64,000 bases of DNA from positions 595,981,895 through 596,045,894 of the forward strand of contig CM046880.1 of the NCBI GenBank assembly GCA_025667525.1, written 5' to 3'. The position numbers were made by a program, and so were the translations under genes. The notes under the pieces were generated by a model. The model was not told the origin of the DNA. It saw only the letters and a program-made list of their open reading frames with translations, and searched no databases. Shown piece after piece: positions 44,572 through 55,752 of the stretch. This stretch comes from Glebionis coronaria (Eukaryota > Streptophyta > Magnoliopsida > Asterales > Asteraceae). The number at the start of each line of letters is the position of its first letter. Position 1 is the stretch's first letter.

Positions 44572-45006
44572 TTATGCGTAGTTGCATAGTCCGTATATAC
44601 AATAACCGCCGGGCATGCACTTGGTGCCACACGACCCACAATGCCTCTTATCATACGCCAAATTCACACACTCGCCGTTACAACACGAGCTGGTAAACTT
44701 GCACTTGTTCTTACATGCTCCACAGTTATGTTTATCCTCATACAAATCCATGCACTTGTTGTTACAACAAGTCGAGTTTTTCCCTTCCAAGTAATAACAA
44801 ATTTCATTGTCTTTGTGGCAGTGATCAGCCGCTCTAGGGTTTCGTTCTTTCTCAATAAGGAAACGACTTCTGGACCTTGATGGGAATGGTTTTGGGAAGA
44901 CCGTAGTCGATGTGTTGGTGGTGGTGCTAGTGGTGGTGAGGGTGATGGTGATTGTTATGGTTATGGTGATCATGGCTACCATGAAGATTATTTGCATAAT
45001 CTTCAT
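44572..45006 (-). CDS. STIG1-like secreted cysteine-rich protein
   Basis: 144 residues, intronless, start at 45006 (first ATG after the TATA box). Residues 1 to about 28 ([18 protein letters not shown]...) form a hydrophobic Ile/Thr signal peptide. A Thr/Ser/Arg-rich spacer follows, then a C-terminal domain of 16 cysteines from about residue 62: [51 protein letters not shown] and the end CIYGLCNYA. This is the STIG1 signature. Family members are apoplastic peptides acting in stigma exudate secretion, pollen-tube growth (with receptor kinases in tomato) and cell-death signalling (GRIM REAPER in Arabidopsis). Its own role cannot be told from sequence. The only intact conventional gene here; it sits between elements F and G. 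Confidence 0.93.
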   Translation of the reverse strand: MKIMQIIFMVAMITITITITITLTTTSTTTNTSTTVFPKPFPSRSRSRFLIEKERNPRAADHCHKDNEICYYLEGKNSTCCNNKCMDLYEDKHNCGACKNKCKFTSSCCNGECVNLAYDKRHCGSCGTKCMPGGYCIYGLCNYA

Positions 45007-45123
45007 GATGAATGATGGTTGCTAAAATGTGATCTCAGAAGGGTTTGATTTAGGTTTTCGAAGGCTGTGTTTCGGTTCGATTGAAGGTTCGTTTTGAGGA
45101 TGATTGAGATGATGGAATTGGGG

Positions 45124-45132
45124 TTTTATAAG
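45124..45132 (-). promoter_or_regulatory. TATA box of the STIG1-like gene
   Basis: The minus strand reads CTTATAAAA, about 120 bp upstream of the ATG. That predicts a transcription start near 45095-45100 and a 5' UTR of about 90 nt. Confidence 0.65.
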
Positions 45133-45136
45133 GTGA

Positions 45137-46306
45137 GTAAAGGAGGGTGTTGACCTCTTGCCATGCACTCTATCAATGTTATGGTGTTGATTAGGGTTTA
45201 CACAAGTTTAGTTGTCAACTAGGGTTTATAAAATATAGTTTAAATAAAACATTTATGTTGCAACGAAAATATACACTGATAATTACATTTTTGGATTTCT
45301 AAAACTATTCTTATGGAGAGAAATGAATGATTAAATTTCTATTTTAACAATTTAGAAAATAGTATGAGCAGAAATCAGCCGAGCCTGTAAGAGCTCAAGT
45401 TCGGCTCATTTAAGTTTTGTAAAGTTCGATTTTGAGCTAGGTATCTTTCAAGCCTTATTTTAAGTTTGATATCACTCGTGGTATGTTATACAAGCTCCGG
45501 TTGGCTCGTTTATATAATTTTGCAATGAAAAATTCAAGCTCGCGACTTGTAATCTATTTTGATTTCGTTTATAAGCCCGTCTATAATACAAATGCATAAT
45601 GTTATACATATGTTTAATATGTAACATATTTTAGTGTCGTTTAAGCTTAAAAGTCCAATCGAGTTTTGTATGTAAAACTTGTGCTCAATTAATGAATGAG
45701 CAGTAACTTAAACTCGAACTTGAGCTCTCGTTCAACCTTTTTACTGTTTCAATACGAATAACTCGACTCATTTTCACCTTATTAAATAACCCGCTTAGTC
45801 AGAATAATTTGCATGCATGTGTGTATATATCATCACCTCTTCTGTTAATTTGCAAACAACAAAACTACATATCATATTACTCAAGTACCAAATAGGTTTC
45901 TTTTACATTTTTAAATATGACGCTCTAAAATTACAATGTGAAGCAAAGGTGGCGAGTGTCATAAATGTATGAAGCCAACAAGTAGCCAATAGGTCAAAAT
46001 ATCATATTTTAATTTATTGTGTGATTCAATTTTATTCACGAAGCAATCATGTGGCTGTTATATTAATTCATCAATAAAAATACACGTTAGTTGAGTTGCA
46101 AGTTATATAAGTTATGCATGTTTTTCTTCTTGTATTGAATCTTTTGCAACCAAAAGTTTTAAATCTAGATACATTAATTACATGCATATATTTCAAGTGT
46201 GATTGTAAACAAGACTTACAATAAATGATTGTAAACAAGTTTTAAATCTAGATACATATTATACGTAAAGCACTATTCTCTGCTATAACATATTATAAGT
46301 ACACAC
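45137..46306. other. Intergenic region upstream of the STIG1-like gene
   Basis: AT-rich, no supported gene. At about 45370-45790 there are repeated phrases such as GAGCTCAAGTTCGGCTC, AAGCTCGCGAC and AACTCGAACTTGAGCTC, resembling degraded ends of hAT-type elements. Boundaries and TSD are not clear. Confidence 0.4.
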
Positions 46307-46448
46307 GGGTTCTAGTTTTACGACAAACAAAAAACCATCCCCGGCCCTCAACTTCTACACTAATAAACAAAATTCGTAAAGCATTAGAGTAAAAGTTGAG
46401 GGCCGGGGCCCGGGATGGTTTTTTTGTCTATCGTAAAACTAGAACCAA
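46307..46448. mobile_element. Foldback (MITE-like) hairpin element
   Basis: Two inverted arms of about 55 bp flank a 25-30 bp spacer. The left arm (46307-46361) starts GGGTTCTAGTTTTACGACAA and contains CCATCCCCGGCCCTCAACTT. The right arm (46386-46448) contains AAGTTGAGGGCCGGGGCC and ends CGTAAAACTAGAACC. No clear TSD. It could fold into a long hairpin RNA. Confidence 0.75.
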
Positions 46449-47019
46449 CTCACGCCTCAAGCAAGATTTGAACCTAAAATCAGAGAAACGCTTCAATGCG
46501 TCATTTTGTCGTCGTTCATTTTATATCGAGTTTGACTTAATTTAGTAGCTTATAATATATGTGTTAAAACTCGAAGTGTTAAGTTAGCAATGTATTAATA
46601 AGCATCCTATTATAAATAGTAACACGTCAAATTGACAACTTATTTAAACATATAACTTGCATTTTGAGGCAACAAATTGTTAAGGCTGGCGTTATATTTC
46701 TGGGGGCGGAGAATTGGGATCTTGAAAGTGGACCAAATGTATTCTGTTTCCATACTCCTAAATATGTGTATTTTAAATAAATATGGAGTATTATATTTAG
46801 GTTTTTATATTATTTAAAGTTGAGGGTACTTTGAGAAACAAGGATATAGTTAAAGGTGGTATATATACTTGATCCTAAATGCAAGGGATATTAAGGAAGT
46901 GAGAAAATGGAAATTATAAGTCAATATGCTAGCCTCAATCATTCTATTTTAAGGCACAAGGTTTAGGGTTTAGTTTTTTTTAACGACAATTGAATTAAAA
47001 CACCAACAAGTCGTTAGAC
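46449..47019. other. Intergenic region
   Basis: AT-rich DNA between the foldback element and element G. I see no ORF or RNA gene. Confidence 0.4.
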
Positions 47020-47301
47020 TGTTGGTAAATCAAGAGATTTAGAACAAAGGGCAGCGGAAGTAAGTATATATATTGATACTGCGGATCAATGTTTTATTAA
47101 TTTTATATTTGACATAAAAAGAGAGCCTTTATATATAGGCAGAGATCATGAAAGAAAAGAAGACCAAACACTCTACAAATAACCTTAAGAGATCAAAACA
47201 AACTGAAGGACAAACAACCCCAACAAGTACACAATCTCTCAATTATTATTCAATCACATTAAAAGAAAACATTAAACTCGAATGAACACTTCATTTCAAC
47301 A
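47020..47301 (-). repeat. 3' LTR of element G
   Basis: 282 bp, TGTTGGTAAATCAAGAG...CATTTCAACA. TTTATATATAGGC (about 47130) on the plus strand gives a TATATAAA TATA box on the element strand. Confidence 0.9.
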
Positions 47302-48123
47302 CCCCCCCTTCATTCGAGCTTGGTGACTCCTAAAAGTGCGCACAAACTCTTGAGCTTTTCTGAAGGTAATTTTTTTTGTCATGATTAGCGCTAATTGATC
47401 TTCAGTGCTGCAACTTTTTAAAGAAACTTTGCCTTCAGCCATCAAATCTCTTATGATATGTTGGTTGATCTCCATATGTTCCATTTGACTAACGTACAAC
47501 TCATTTTCAGCAAGCATGATTGCTGAATTATTCTCACAAAAGATATTTGTAGCTCTTTCTTGTTCTTCTGCAAGATCATAGAGCAATTTTCGCAACCATA
47601 TGGCTTGGTATGCAACAGAAATGGCAGCCGTATACTCAGAATCGAGAGTTGATACAACAACAAACGGTTGCTTTTCTGAGCTCCAAGAAGTTAGAGCAAA
47701 ACCGAGAATGAAACAAATCCCCATTGTGCTTTTTCTATCTAAAGATTTGCGGGCCACCTTACTATCACAAAACCCTTTTAGACTAAAGTCTTGAACTTCA
47801 CGAAACCAAATGACATAATCTTTTGTGCCTGCAAGATAACGTAGCACCGTTTTTGCTGCTGCAAGATGACGTTTGGTTGGCTTATGCATAAACCGAGACA
47901 ACATTCCAACTGAAAAACTTATATCACAACGTGAATGAGACACATACATAAGTCGTGTAATCATATTCCTATACACTCTTGCATCTACCATTCTCGTATC
48001 ATCATCATCAAGCTTCAGCTCTTCATTGAGGTTCATGGGTGTAGAAGCAGTTTTACAACCCAACACTTCAAGCATTTCCAAAGTATCCTCTACAAACCTT
48101 CTTTGAGATAAATATCCCATCAT
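47302..48123 (-). pseudogene. copia RT C-terminus and RNase H (element G)
   Basis: One open frame of about 270 codons: RRFVEDTLEMLEVLGCKTAS, YRNMITRLMYVSHSRCDISF, VLRYLAGTKDYVIWF, then RNase H motifs GFCDSKVARKSLDRKSTMG, LTSWSSEKQPFVVVSTLDSE and ENNSAIMLAENE. In RNase H the usual CDSDWAG is CDSKVAR and CDNxSAI is CENNSAI, so catalysis is doubtful. A frame change at about 48110 separates it from the RT body. Confidence 0.88.
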
Positions 48124-48895
48124 GAGTTTGTATTATCTCCAAGCCCAAAAAATACTTCAATTCTCCAAGATCAGTCATGTCAAATATCTCCATCATAGAT
48201 TCTTTAAAATCAGATATGAGACACGAAGATGATAAACCAGTATAAATAATATCATCCACATGCATGCTTGCTATGACCATATCAGTCATACCACGCTTCT
48301 TCACGTACAAAGTTGGTACATGGACACTTCTTTTAAACCCATTCTTTTTTAAGAAGTCGTTTATCTTACTGTACCAAGCCAGAGGAGCTTCCTTCAACCC
48401 ATAAAGGCCTTTGTTTAGTCTAAAACCCTCTTTTTTTATTGCCAATTTCAAAACCGGGGGGTTGAAAAACATACAATTCTTTTTGCATGTCGCCATTTAG
48501 GAGTTCAGATTTAACATCAAAATGAAAAACATTCCATTTTTTTGTGCAGCAAGAGCAAAGATTAGTCGGATAACTTCAAACCTTGATGTAGGGGAGAAGG
48601 TCTCCTCGTAGGCGTTTCCTTGTTTTTGTGTACTATTTTGGATGACTAACCTCACTTTATGCTTTTGAGTGTTGCCATCTGCCATGAGCTTAGTCTTGAA
48701 GATCCATTTTAATCCAATGGCATATTTATCTACAGGAAGATCGACTAATTCCCATGTCTTATTATTTCTGATAACTTCAAGCTCTTCATTCATTGCCTTT
48801 ATCCATTCTTTCTTCTTCATTGCTTCTTCCAAACTAACCGGGTCACCTACATACAAAGCTGATTTTTCCATGTCATCATCTGACTTTATTATCAC
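48068..48895 (-). pseudogene. copia RT N-terminal and central part (element G)
   Basis: 48497-48895 has EEAMKKKEWIKAMNEELEVI, NNKTWELVDLPVDKYAIGLK and YEETFSPTSRFEVIRLIFAL, the start of RT_2. 48068-48496 continues in another frame with LNKGLYGLKEAPLAWYSKIN, SMHVDDIIYTG (the catalytic YVDD is HVDD) and DLGELKYFLGLEI. At least two frameshifts (near 48500 and 48110) break the domain. Confidence 0.88.
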
Positions 48896-49003
48896 ATACT
48901 TTCCTCCGTTTCTTCACACACCAACGCCACATCATCATGTATATGCAAATCGACATGAAACAGTCTGCTTAACATGAAGTTGCTTACCATTTGCAAGATG
49001 AAC

Positions 49004-49972
49004 CTATGACTTGATATTCTCATCTAGTAATTTAAACTTTAACATATCACCGGTCATATGATTAGAGCACCCACTATCCATGTAACAAACTTCATTTATG
49101 GGTTTATCAGTTTCAGAAAAGGTCATGAACAAGAACTCATCTTCTTCTTTATCTTCTTTTTCTACAAAATTGGCGGACTCAGGTTTGAACCAACAAGAAT
49201 TATCTGAATGTCCATTTTTGTCGCAGAGAGAGCAATAAAGGAGATTGGTGTGGCCACGACCTCTGCCTCTATAGCTTCCCCTGCCTCTTCCTCTTGCGTA
49301 TTGTTTTTGGTTTGAAGGTTCTACTTCCTCCTTGGTTTGAAAAGCTTGCTCGTCTTCTCTTGCCACATTTCTGTTGATTCTCGCTTCGTGCGCTTGTAGT
49401 GAACACATAAGTTCATCAAATGAGAGAGTACTAATATCTTTAGACTCCTCTATAGCAGCAACAACATGGTCAAATTTAGGAGGAAGACTTCTCAATATTT
49501 TCGCCACTACAATTTCATCAGTTATGTTATTGGCATATGCACGCATTTGACTAACAATCATAGAGATTTTAGCCAAAAATTCTTGCACTGTTTCATCATT
49601 TTTCATACTTGTTGTTTCGAAATTCCTGCGTAGGGATTGAAGCTTCACTGAAATTACCTTGGCAGAGCCTTGGTACTTGGTTTTTAGTGTGTCCTACGCA
49701 TGTTTTGAAGATGTTGTTGCTGCAATTCTAGAAAAAATGGACTCATCAACTGCTTGTTGAATGAAAAACAATGCTTTTACATCTTTCTTTATATTCTCTT
49801 TTTGCTGAGAATTGTCAAAACTTTCTGCTAGAAGTCCACTCTCAACAAGTTCCCAAAGATCTTGAGACTTAAAGAGAGTCTTTATTTTGATGCTCTAGAA
49901 CTCATACGAGTCATCTTTGAAAATAGGAATCTGCGGTTGAGAGACATTCACAACTGTGTTGTTTGATGCCAT
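49004..49972 (-). pseudogene. copia gag with zinc knuckle and protease start (element G)
   Basis: The start MASNNTVVNVSQPQIP at 49972 is typical. The frame has in-frame TAG codons near 49894 and at 49694-49696, both where Trp is usual. The open part 49004-49648 has LQSLRRNFETTSMKNDETVQ (UBN2 gag), an Arg/Gly-rich stretch (RGRGRGSYRGRGRGH), the knuckle CSLCDKNGHSDNSCW and the protease active site CYMDSGCSNHMTGDMLKF. It ends at the deletion point. Confidence 0.88.
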
Positions 49973-50005
49973 TTAGTAAGTGGGAAACCAAGATTACGAC
50001 CTGGC

Positions 50006-50017
50006 GCTCTGATACCA
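50006..50017 (-). promoter_or_regulatory. Primer binding site of element G
   Basis: Plus strand GCTCTGATACCA (element strand TGGTATCAGAGC, iMet), 3 nt from the LTR. Confidence 0.88.
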
Positions 50018-50020
50018 CAA

Positions 50021-50304
50021 TGTTGGTAAATCAAGAGATTTAGAACAAAGGGCAACGGAAGTAAGTATATATATTGATACTGTAGATCAATGTTTTATTG
50101 ATTTTATATTTGACATAGAAAGAGAGCCTTTATATATAGGCAAAGATCATGAAAGAAAGGAAGACCAAGCACTCTACAAATAACCTCAAGAGACCAAAAC
50201 AAACTGAAGGAGACAAACAACCCCAACAGTTACACCATCTCTCAATTATTATTCAATCACATTAAAGGAAAACATTAAACTCGGATGAACACTTCATTTC
50301 AACA
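50021..50304 (-). repeat. 5' LTR of element G
   Basis: 284 bp, TGTTGGTAAATC...CATTTCAACA, about 95 percent identical by eye to the 3' LTR. Confidence 0.9.
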
Positions 50305-50309
50305 TAGAG

Positions 50310-51025
50310 AAGATTGCATAGAGCGTTTTATGGATTATTAAACCACTCTATCTAATTTAAACACGGTTTTTTACATCTACTAGACACCCAAGTTAAAGAT
50401 AATAATTTAATATCGTTATAGATAAGAATTTTTCTAGATGGTTTCTTAGAGAAAGTAGAGTATTTTTAAACTTCCAAAGCGTTCAGATTGTTCTATGTAC
50501 TATGACATCGAAGAACCTTAAGTATTTGCCAGTGATCGTGATACGATTAGCCAAATGAATCATATCGTACAGATTGTTGGTTCTTCAAATAAACATGTGT
50601 ATATCGTTATCGTATATATATAGATAACTAGATATCACAAATCCACAAAGTTGGTTTTTCAAGTCTGATTAGAAACATCCATAAAGGGTTTTGAGATTGG
50701 CCGAGCTACAAGCATATGATTTTTAGGTGCACGTAGTTCTTAATATAGAAATCATGAACCAATCGTTGTATAAATCAAGGGCGAACTATGATTCAAGATG
50801 TGGGCGAGCCAAATTAAAATTTAGCTTTCAACGTACATAATACGACCGTTAAACAATGACCTTATTCTATATGCGATTAACATTTTTTGAACTATAAAAA
50901 GTTAGTAGGGGCAGTAGATTGTTTATATTACAAAAGTGATTCGTAAAGTAGCTATAAAATGAAGTCAAAATAGCATATGATCGGTTAGTTGTAATTGTTT
51001 CAGTAGTACGTGTTTGAAAAAAAAG
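50310..51025. other. Intergenic region
   Basis: AT-rich host DNA between elements G and H. No ORF, RNA gene or repeat that I can support. Confidence 0.4.
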
Positions 51026-51220
51026 AGTGAAATGCACATTTCACACCTGTTGTATGTTTAGATTGCATGTATACTAACTGGTTTTTTGAAACTGCAGGCG
51101 GCCTCCTTGGTATTTCATTAAGTGTTCACTTAGCTACTTTGACCGTGACGAACGTTATCCTTTGACCGTTATATTTCGTTGCTACATGGCTACTTTTGTC
51201 TTTTTCCTTTTTTTTTACCG
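51026..51220 (+). repeat. Left TIR of element H
   Basis: Pairs with 55567-55752. It has about 12 extra bases (TATACTAACTGG region) relative to the right TIR. Likely carries the promoter of the GRF gene. Confidence 0.85.
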
Positions 51221-51407
51221 TTGGACCAATACTAACACACAACCTCTATTTATTCTTACCCAAAATCTATCCATGCCTATTATTTATTCATCCCTAATCC
51301 AAGTCTTATAAAGATAAACCCTAATTGGAGACATCACACAACCTCCATTCACGTCTGTCTTTTTTTTCTCTATCAAATCTTCGAGCAACATAAACCCTAA
51401 TCATAAC

Positions 51408-51713
51408 ATGAACATGGTTAATTGTCATTGTGGTAAGCGATCTGTGATTCGTACCTCTTGGAATGATAATAATCCAGGGCGTATGTTTTAGAGTTGCTCT
51501 CAATCTGTAAGTTATATTATTATAAGTGTTTTATGAATGTATTATTTCAATTATTTGATTCATAATTGTTGATTATTGTAGGTTAAAGGGAGTGGTTTTT
51601 TCATGTGGTATGATCCTCCCATGTGTGCTCGTTCAAGAATGATCATTCGTGGGTTATTAAGATCAAAAAATGAACTACAAGAATCATTGAACTCGGTGAC
51701 AAATGCCAACTAA
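51408..51713 (+). pseudogene. GRF-type zinc finger gene inside element H
   Basis: Exon 1 51408-51506, GT-AG intron 51507-51581 (75 bp), exon 2 51582-51713. The product would be 76 codons: CHCGKRSVIRTSWNDNNPGR then MF-stop-SC, then KGSGFFMWYDPPMCARSR and a short helical tail. The pattern CxCG...TSW...NPGRxF..C...FFxWxD is the GRF zinc finger (zf-GRF), a nucleic-acid-binding fold. A TAG at 51489-51491 interrupts it, and the last zinc-ligand Cys before FF appears as Ser. Its place, convergent with the transposase and next to a TIR, matches mudrB in maize MuDR, though the protein is unrelated. Confidence 0.75.
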
Positions 51714-52163
51714 AGACTTAGGTTTTATTTGATTTGTAGTTGGTTGTTGTTTGTAGTGTTTATGTTCATGTAATTGATTCATCTTGTGTACTTTTATTAA
51801 TGGAATGAAAGAATCATGTTTTGAATTGAATCCTTTTTTGTAGTTATTTGTTGATATAACATGGTGTTACCCAGTTTTGACATTAGACACAAACAAGTAA
51901 TGACCCAGTTTAGACATTTGACACAAACAGATAATGACCCACTTTAGACATTTGACACAAAAAAGTAATGACCAGCTTTAATCATTAGACACAAATAAAG
52001 TTTAAACATTCAATTCAAAAGAAAGATTATGTTACAACATAAAATGTTCAAACTTAAACATAAACATAAGTCAATAAAAGTAACAGAAACATAAGTCAAA
52101 CATAAGTCAAACAACAGTACTAGTCCAAACATAATACAAACAAAAACATAAGTCATGAAAACA

Positions 52164-55100
52164 TCATTGAGTGTATTTTGGATTTGGAATCCTGATTCTT
52201 TTCGTTGTAGAACCATCAGCAGATCCTTGAGCTCATACAGGTTGGCTAGCAGATGCAGTGGCATTTCTCTTGGCATGATTTGCTGAATGAGTCCCTTGAC
52301 TTGCATTAGGTTGACTTCTTACAGGTTGACTAGCAGAGACAAAAACTTTTCTAGCCTTTTTCATGCATGCATCTTCATGTGGTTGACTAGTTCTACCCCT
52401 TTTGGCACCAGCTGCACTTGCTTCTGCTTGGTTGGAGGATGGATTACCTTTACAAGTTCTTAAGTTGTGTCCAGTACCCCTACACTTTAAACAAGTTACC
52501 AGCTTACCTTTCCTAGACAACTTTCCATCCTTAACCATTTCAAGCTCACCTGCACTTTTCTTCTTACTTTTTGGTGGCCTCCTATTTTTGGAACAGTTTT
52601 TGGAGGCAACAGTTTAGTTAGACAATCAAATTTCTCCCATTGTTGCCTTCCATTAACAGGATTTACCTTAAAAGAATAGACTTCCCTCCATGTTTCTAGC
52701 TTATATGACCTATGCATCCAATCTTCTGGCAACACTACATCATTGCCATGGTATGTTATATCATGAATACAAGCTACTGCATGTTTACAAGGAATACCTA
52801 AGACTGCCTATTCCTACAACTACATACTCTCTCTGTAATGTTAACAACACATTTTCACCTGTTCTCTTGCACTTAACTTGATACAAGTCTGCACCATTCC
52901 AGTCCACGGTACATGATGTAGATTTTTCCTTAATTGCTCTAAAAATACTACTAACTGCTGGTGTCAAATCCCCTCACTTTTTTCTATGACATTTTGGACT
53001 AGAACTATCCTCTTCATTAAGTACTCCCTAACATACTCTAAACAAGAAATGATGGGACTGTCCCTTGCATCCAATAATTGTCTATTAAAAACCTCACACA
53101 CATTGTTTATCAACAAATCACAGTTTGCCCTACCTGTTATAAAATTGCAATATTATCAACATTATCAACTACCTGATATAGAATGACAGTATGTATACTT
53201 ACCAGAAAAGTGGGATCTACTCTAATGCTTAGGTGAGATCTTGTTCAACCAATCATATGCTCTTTTGTTGAATTTCTTTAAGGTATCCATATGCTTTTTG
53301 AACTCCACTACAGTGCAAGCAGTTGCACAAGCCCACACCATTTGCTTGTACTCATTACCGTTCCAAGTCATATTCATGTTTGTATAGATATGTCTTACAC
53401 AATATCTATGCTCTACAGCTGGGAACAATTTGTTTATATCTGGTAACAGTCCCTCTACACAACAATAAATAAAGATTATTAAAATCATAACAATAAATAA
53501 ATTACTTAACATAGAAAATTGATTGTTAATTTGTTTACCTTTTTCCTGTCAGTGATAAATGTGAAATTTGAGTTGGAGAATAAATCCAAGTCATCACCAA
53601 GGCAATTCAATAACCATGTCCAAGAATATAAGGACTCTGATTCCACAATACCATAGGCCACAATGTATATTCCATTAATTGCATCAACACCCACAGCAGT
53701 TAACAATTGACCAACAAAATTACCCTTCATAAAAGCCCCATCCAAACCAAGTAAATCTCTACCATAAGCCCAAAAATCTTCTTTCAAGCTGCCCAAACAC
53801 ACATAAATCCTCTTAAACATTCTAGTGGGTGAGTTGGGATTACCGTCAGGATACACATCTATTTTAACAGTTGTGTTTGGGTTACATCTTTGTTGCTCCT
53901 GTACATAATCCCTTAACAATTATACTGTAAAGTATCATCACCTCTTATGAATTTTTTGGCTTTTGCTTTTGCCCTAAAAGTCTTTGTTTTACTCACACCC
54001 AATTGAAACTTATGTTGCATATGTTCTTGAATAGCTCTTGCTGGTATTTATGGATTCATCATTACTAGATCTTAGAGGTGTTTTGACAAAAACTAGCAGT
54101 ACAACTTTTGATTTTTCTTGACTGTAGACACTTATGTTCTTCCCTAAAAGTCCTAACCACCCACTTGCCTTTTGCACCTTTAGATTTGTACAAATACCAA
54201 GGACACTCTGGTTTAACCATGACTTCTTCATTTACTAGTTTGCCCTTTTCTTTGTCACATGACTTTACATTACTACCCTTACTATTTTCCGCCCCAATAT
54301 TCTGTTTTCCCTCTTTTGTTTTCAAATCTTTAATAGGTGATAAACTAGCCCTATTGCTTATCTTATATTTTGTCATTTTCTCAGTTGGCTTTGGAAAAAC
54401 ACCAAAACGCTTAGCTTGTGTTCTGCTTTTGTCATTTAGTGTTAGCATAATATTCCTTCTAGTCTCCACATAATGAATTTTGATCTTAATTCTTTCCAGA
54501 CTCTTTATTTGGAAATTCTTGTCCAACATAGAAACTGGTAGTCACATTAGAGTTGGCAGCTTCTTTTCTAAGTTTTCTAAGTGCCTTTCTCCTAGAATTC
54601 TCATTAGGATCTTCACATTCACTCTCAAAAGAATCAAATTCAATAACTTATAAATCAGTTTCTTTCATGTTAACCTTATGACTTGGTTGTTCAATAAAGT
54701 CTCCTTCAACATCAAACCTAAACCCATCCATATGAACTTCCACATCATCAACAATGTGCTCATCATCTACCATGTCAACCTGATCACATTCATCACCCTC
54801 ACATTGATGACCCTCACCTAAGTTAACCTGATCACATTCATCACCCTCACCAATGTTCCTACACTCATCCAAACTTATATCCTCCTTATCTGCTTCATAA
54901 GCTAAATTTTCACTTTCATCATCATTCAAAGTTGGGTTGATTACAGATTCTTTATGCTCAACATAAATTTCCATCATCCTACGTTCAGTCACATAGGTAA
55001 GCAGTCGGGTAAAATCATCATCAACAGTTGATTCCCTTTTTTCAATATCTAGACTTTTCAAAGTTACTTTATACAAAAAAAACAGCTTTTCCTCAAAACC

Positions 55101-55420
55101 TAAACTAGCATACAAGATCGAGTGTAAAATATCCATCTTACACTTACTTATTTCGATCAAATCAACAAACGTTACCTCCCCTTCAATGTACTTCCTTTTT
55201 GGTAATTGAGTAAACCTTCCACCATGATGTATCTTCATCAAAAACATTTCTAGATACGTGGCTGTGAATAATCAATCAAAACAATTAATTAAAGATTTCG
55301 AACCAAATTAAATTAAACTAAACTGGAATTAATTAGGGCAATAGTATTACCATATAACGCTTCATGATCATGACTTTCACCTTGAGCTCTAATAAGCCAA
55401 TAAGGTTTGTTATCAGTCAT
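52164..55420 (-). pseudogene. MuDR-family transposase of element H (spliced, decayed)
   Basis: Start MTDNKPYWLIRAQGESHD at 55420; first intron 55262-55350. The next exon has a PB1-like domain (MKIHHGGRFTQLPKRKYIEG) and an acidic region with repeated DECDQV units. Then come the MuDR DNA-binding domain (CPWYLYKSKGAKGKWVVRTF, EEHKCLQSRK), the MULE core with LLGLDGAFMKGNFVGQLLTA, YGIVESESLYSWTWLLNCLG and FITDRKK, an intron, LLPDINKLFPAVEHRYCVRH, a further intron (about 53145-53205), NVCEVFNRQLLDARD, a SWIM zinc finger (IPCKHAVACIHDITYHG) and the CCHC knuckle CLKCRGTGHNLRTCKG. Frameshifts near 54080 and 52800 and stops near 52980 and 53915 inactivate it. The C-terminus ends at 52233, or at 52164 if the TGA there is secondary. 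Confidence 0.88.
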
Positions 55421-55566
55421 GATTGGGTATTATTGTGACAGTGATTGTAGGTGAAACATATAAAAAAGACGAGTGATAGAAATGAAATACGGTTTAAGGT
55501 TTTTGACTTATTTATATGCTATTCATTTGGGTAAGAATCCATGGGTTAAAAGTTGGGGAAAAGTTG

Positions 55567-55752
55567 TGTCGGGTCACAAAAAAAAAAGGAAAAGACAAAA
55601 GTATCTCTGTAGTAACGAAACTTAACGGTCAAAGAATAACGTTCGTTACGGTCAAAGTAGCTAAGTGAACACTTAATGAAAGACCAGGGAGGCCGCCGGC
55701 AGTTTCAGAATGCAACCTGGACATACCACATGTATGAAATGTGCATTGCACT
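55567..55752 (-). repeat. Right TIR of element H
   Basis: Reverse complement of the left TIR, including AACGGTCAAAG, TAACGTTCGTTACGGTCAAA and AAGTGAACACTTAATGAAAG. It lies about 150 bp upstream of the transposase start and should hold its promoter. Confidence 0.88.

Larger units (their letters stand above)
47020..50304 (-). mobile_element. Ty1/copia element G, integrase deleted
   Basis: LTRs 47020-47301 (3') and 50021-50304 (5') with near-matching 5-bp flanks TAGAC and TAGAG. The PBS is at 50006-50017 and a PPT follows the 3' LTR (plus strand CCCCCCCTTCATTCGAG). The internal region keeps gag with zinc knuckle, the protease start, and RT plus RNase H. The DNA from mid-protease through integrase is gone: only about 108 bp separate DSGCSNHMTG...LLDENIKS from the pre-RT segment. 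The two LTRs differ at about 15 positions plus a 2-bp indel by eye, so it is moderately old. Confidence 0.9.
51026..55752. mobile_element. Mutator-like element H, MuDR-like two-gene layout
   Basis: Long TIRs, about 51026-51220 and 55567-55752, begin AGTG(A/C)AATGCACATTTCA. They share GCGGCCTCC and long stretches such as TAAGTGTTCACTTAGCTACT followed by TTGACCGT. Inside are a spliced minus-strand transposase gene (55420 to about 52164) and a small spliced plus-strand GRF-zinc-finger gene (51408-51713). Both are read inward from the TIRs. TSDs are hard to define because both flanks are A-rich. Stops in both genes mean this copy is probably not autonomous now. Confidence 0.9.
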
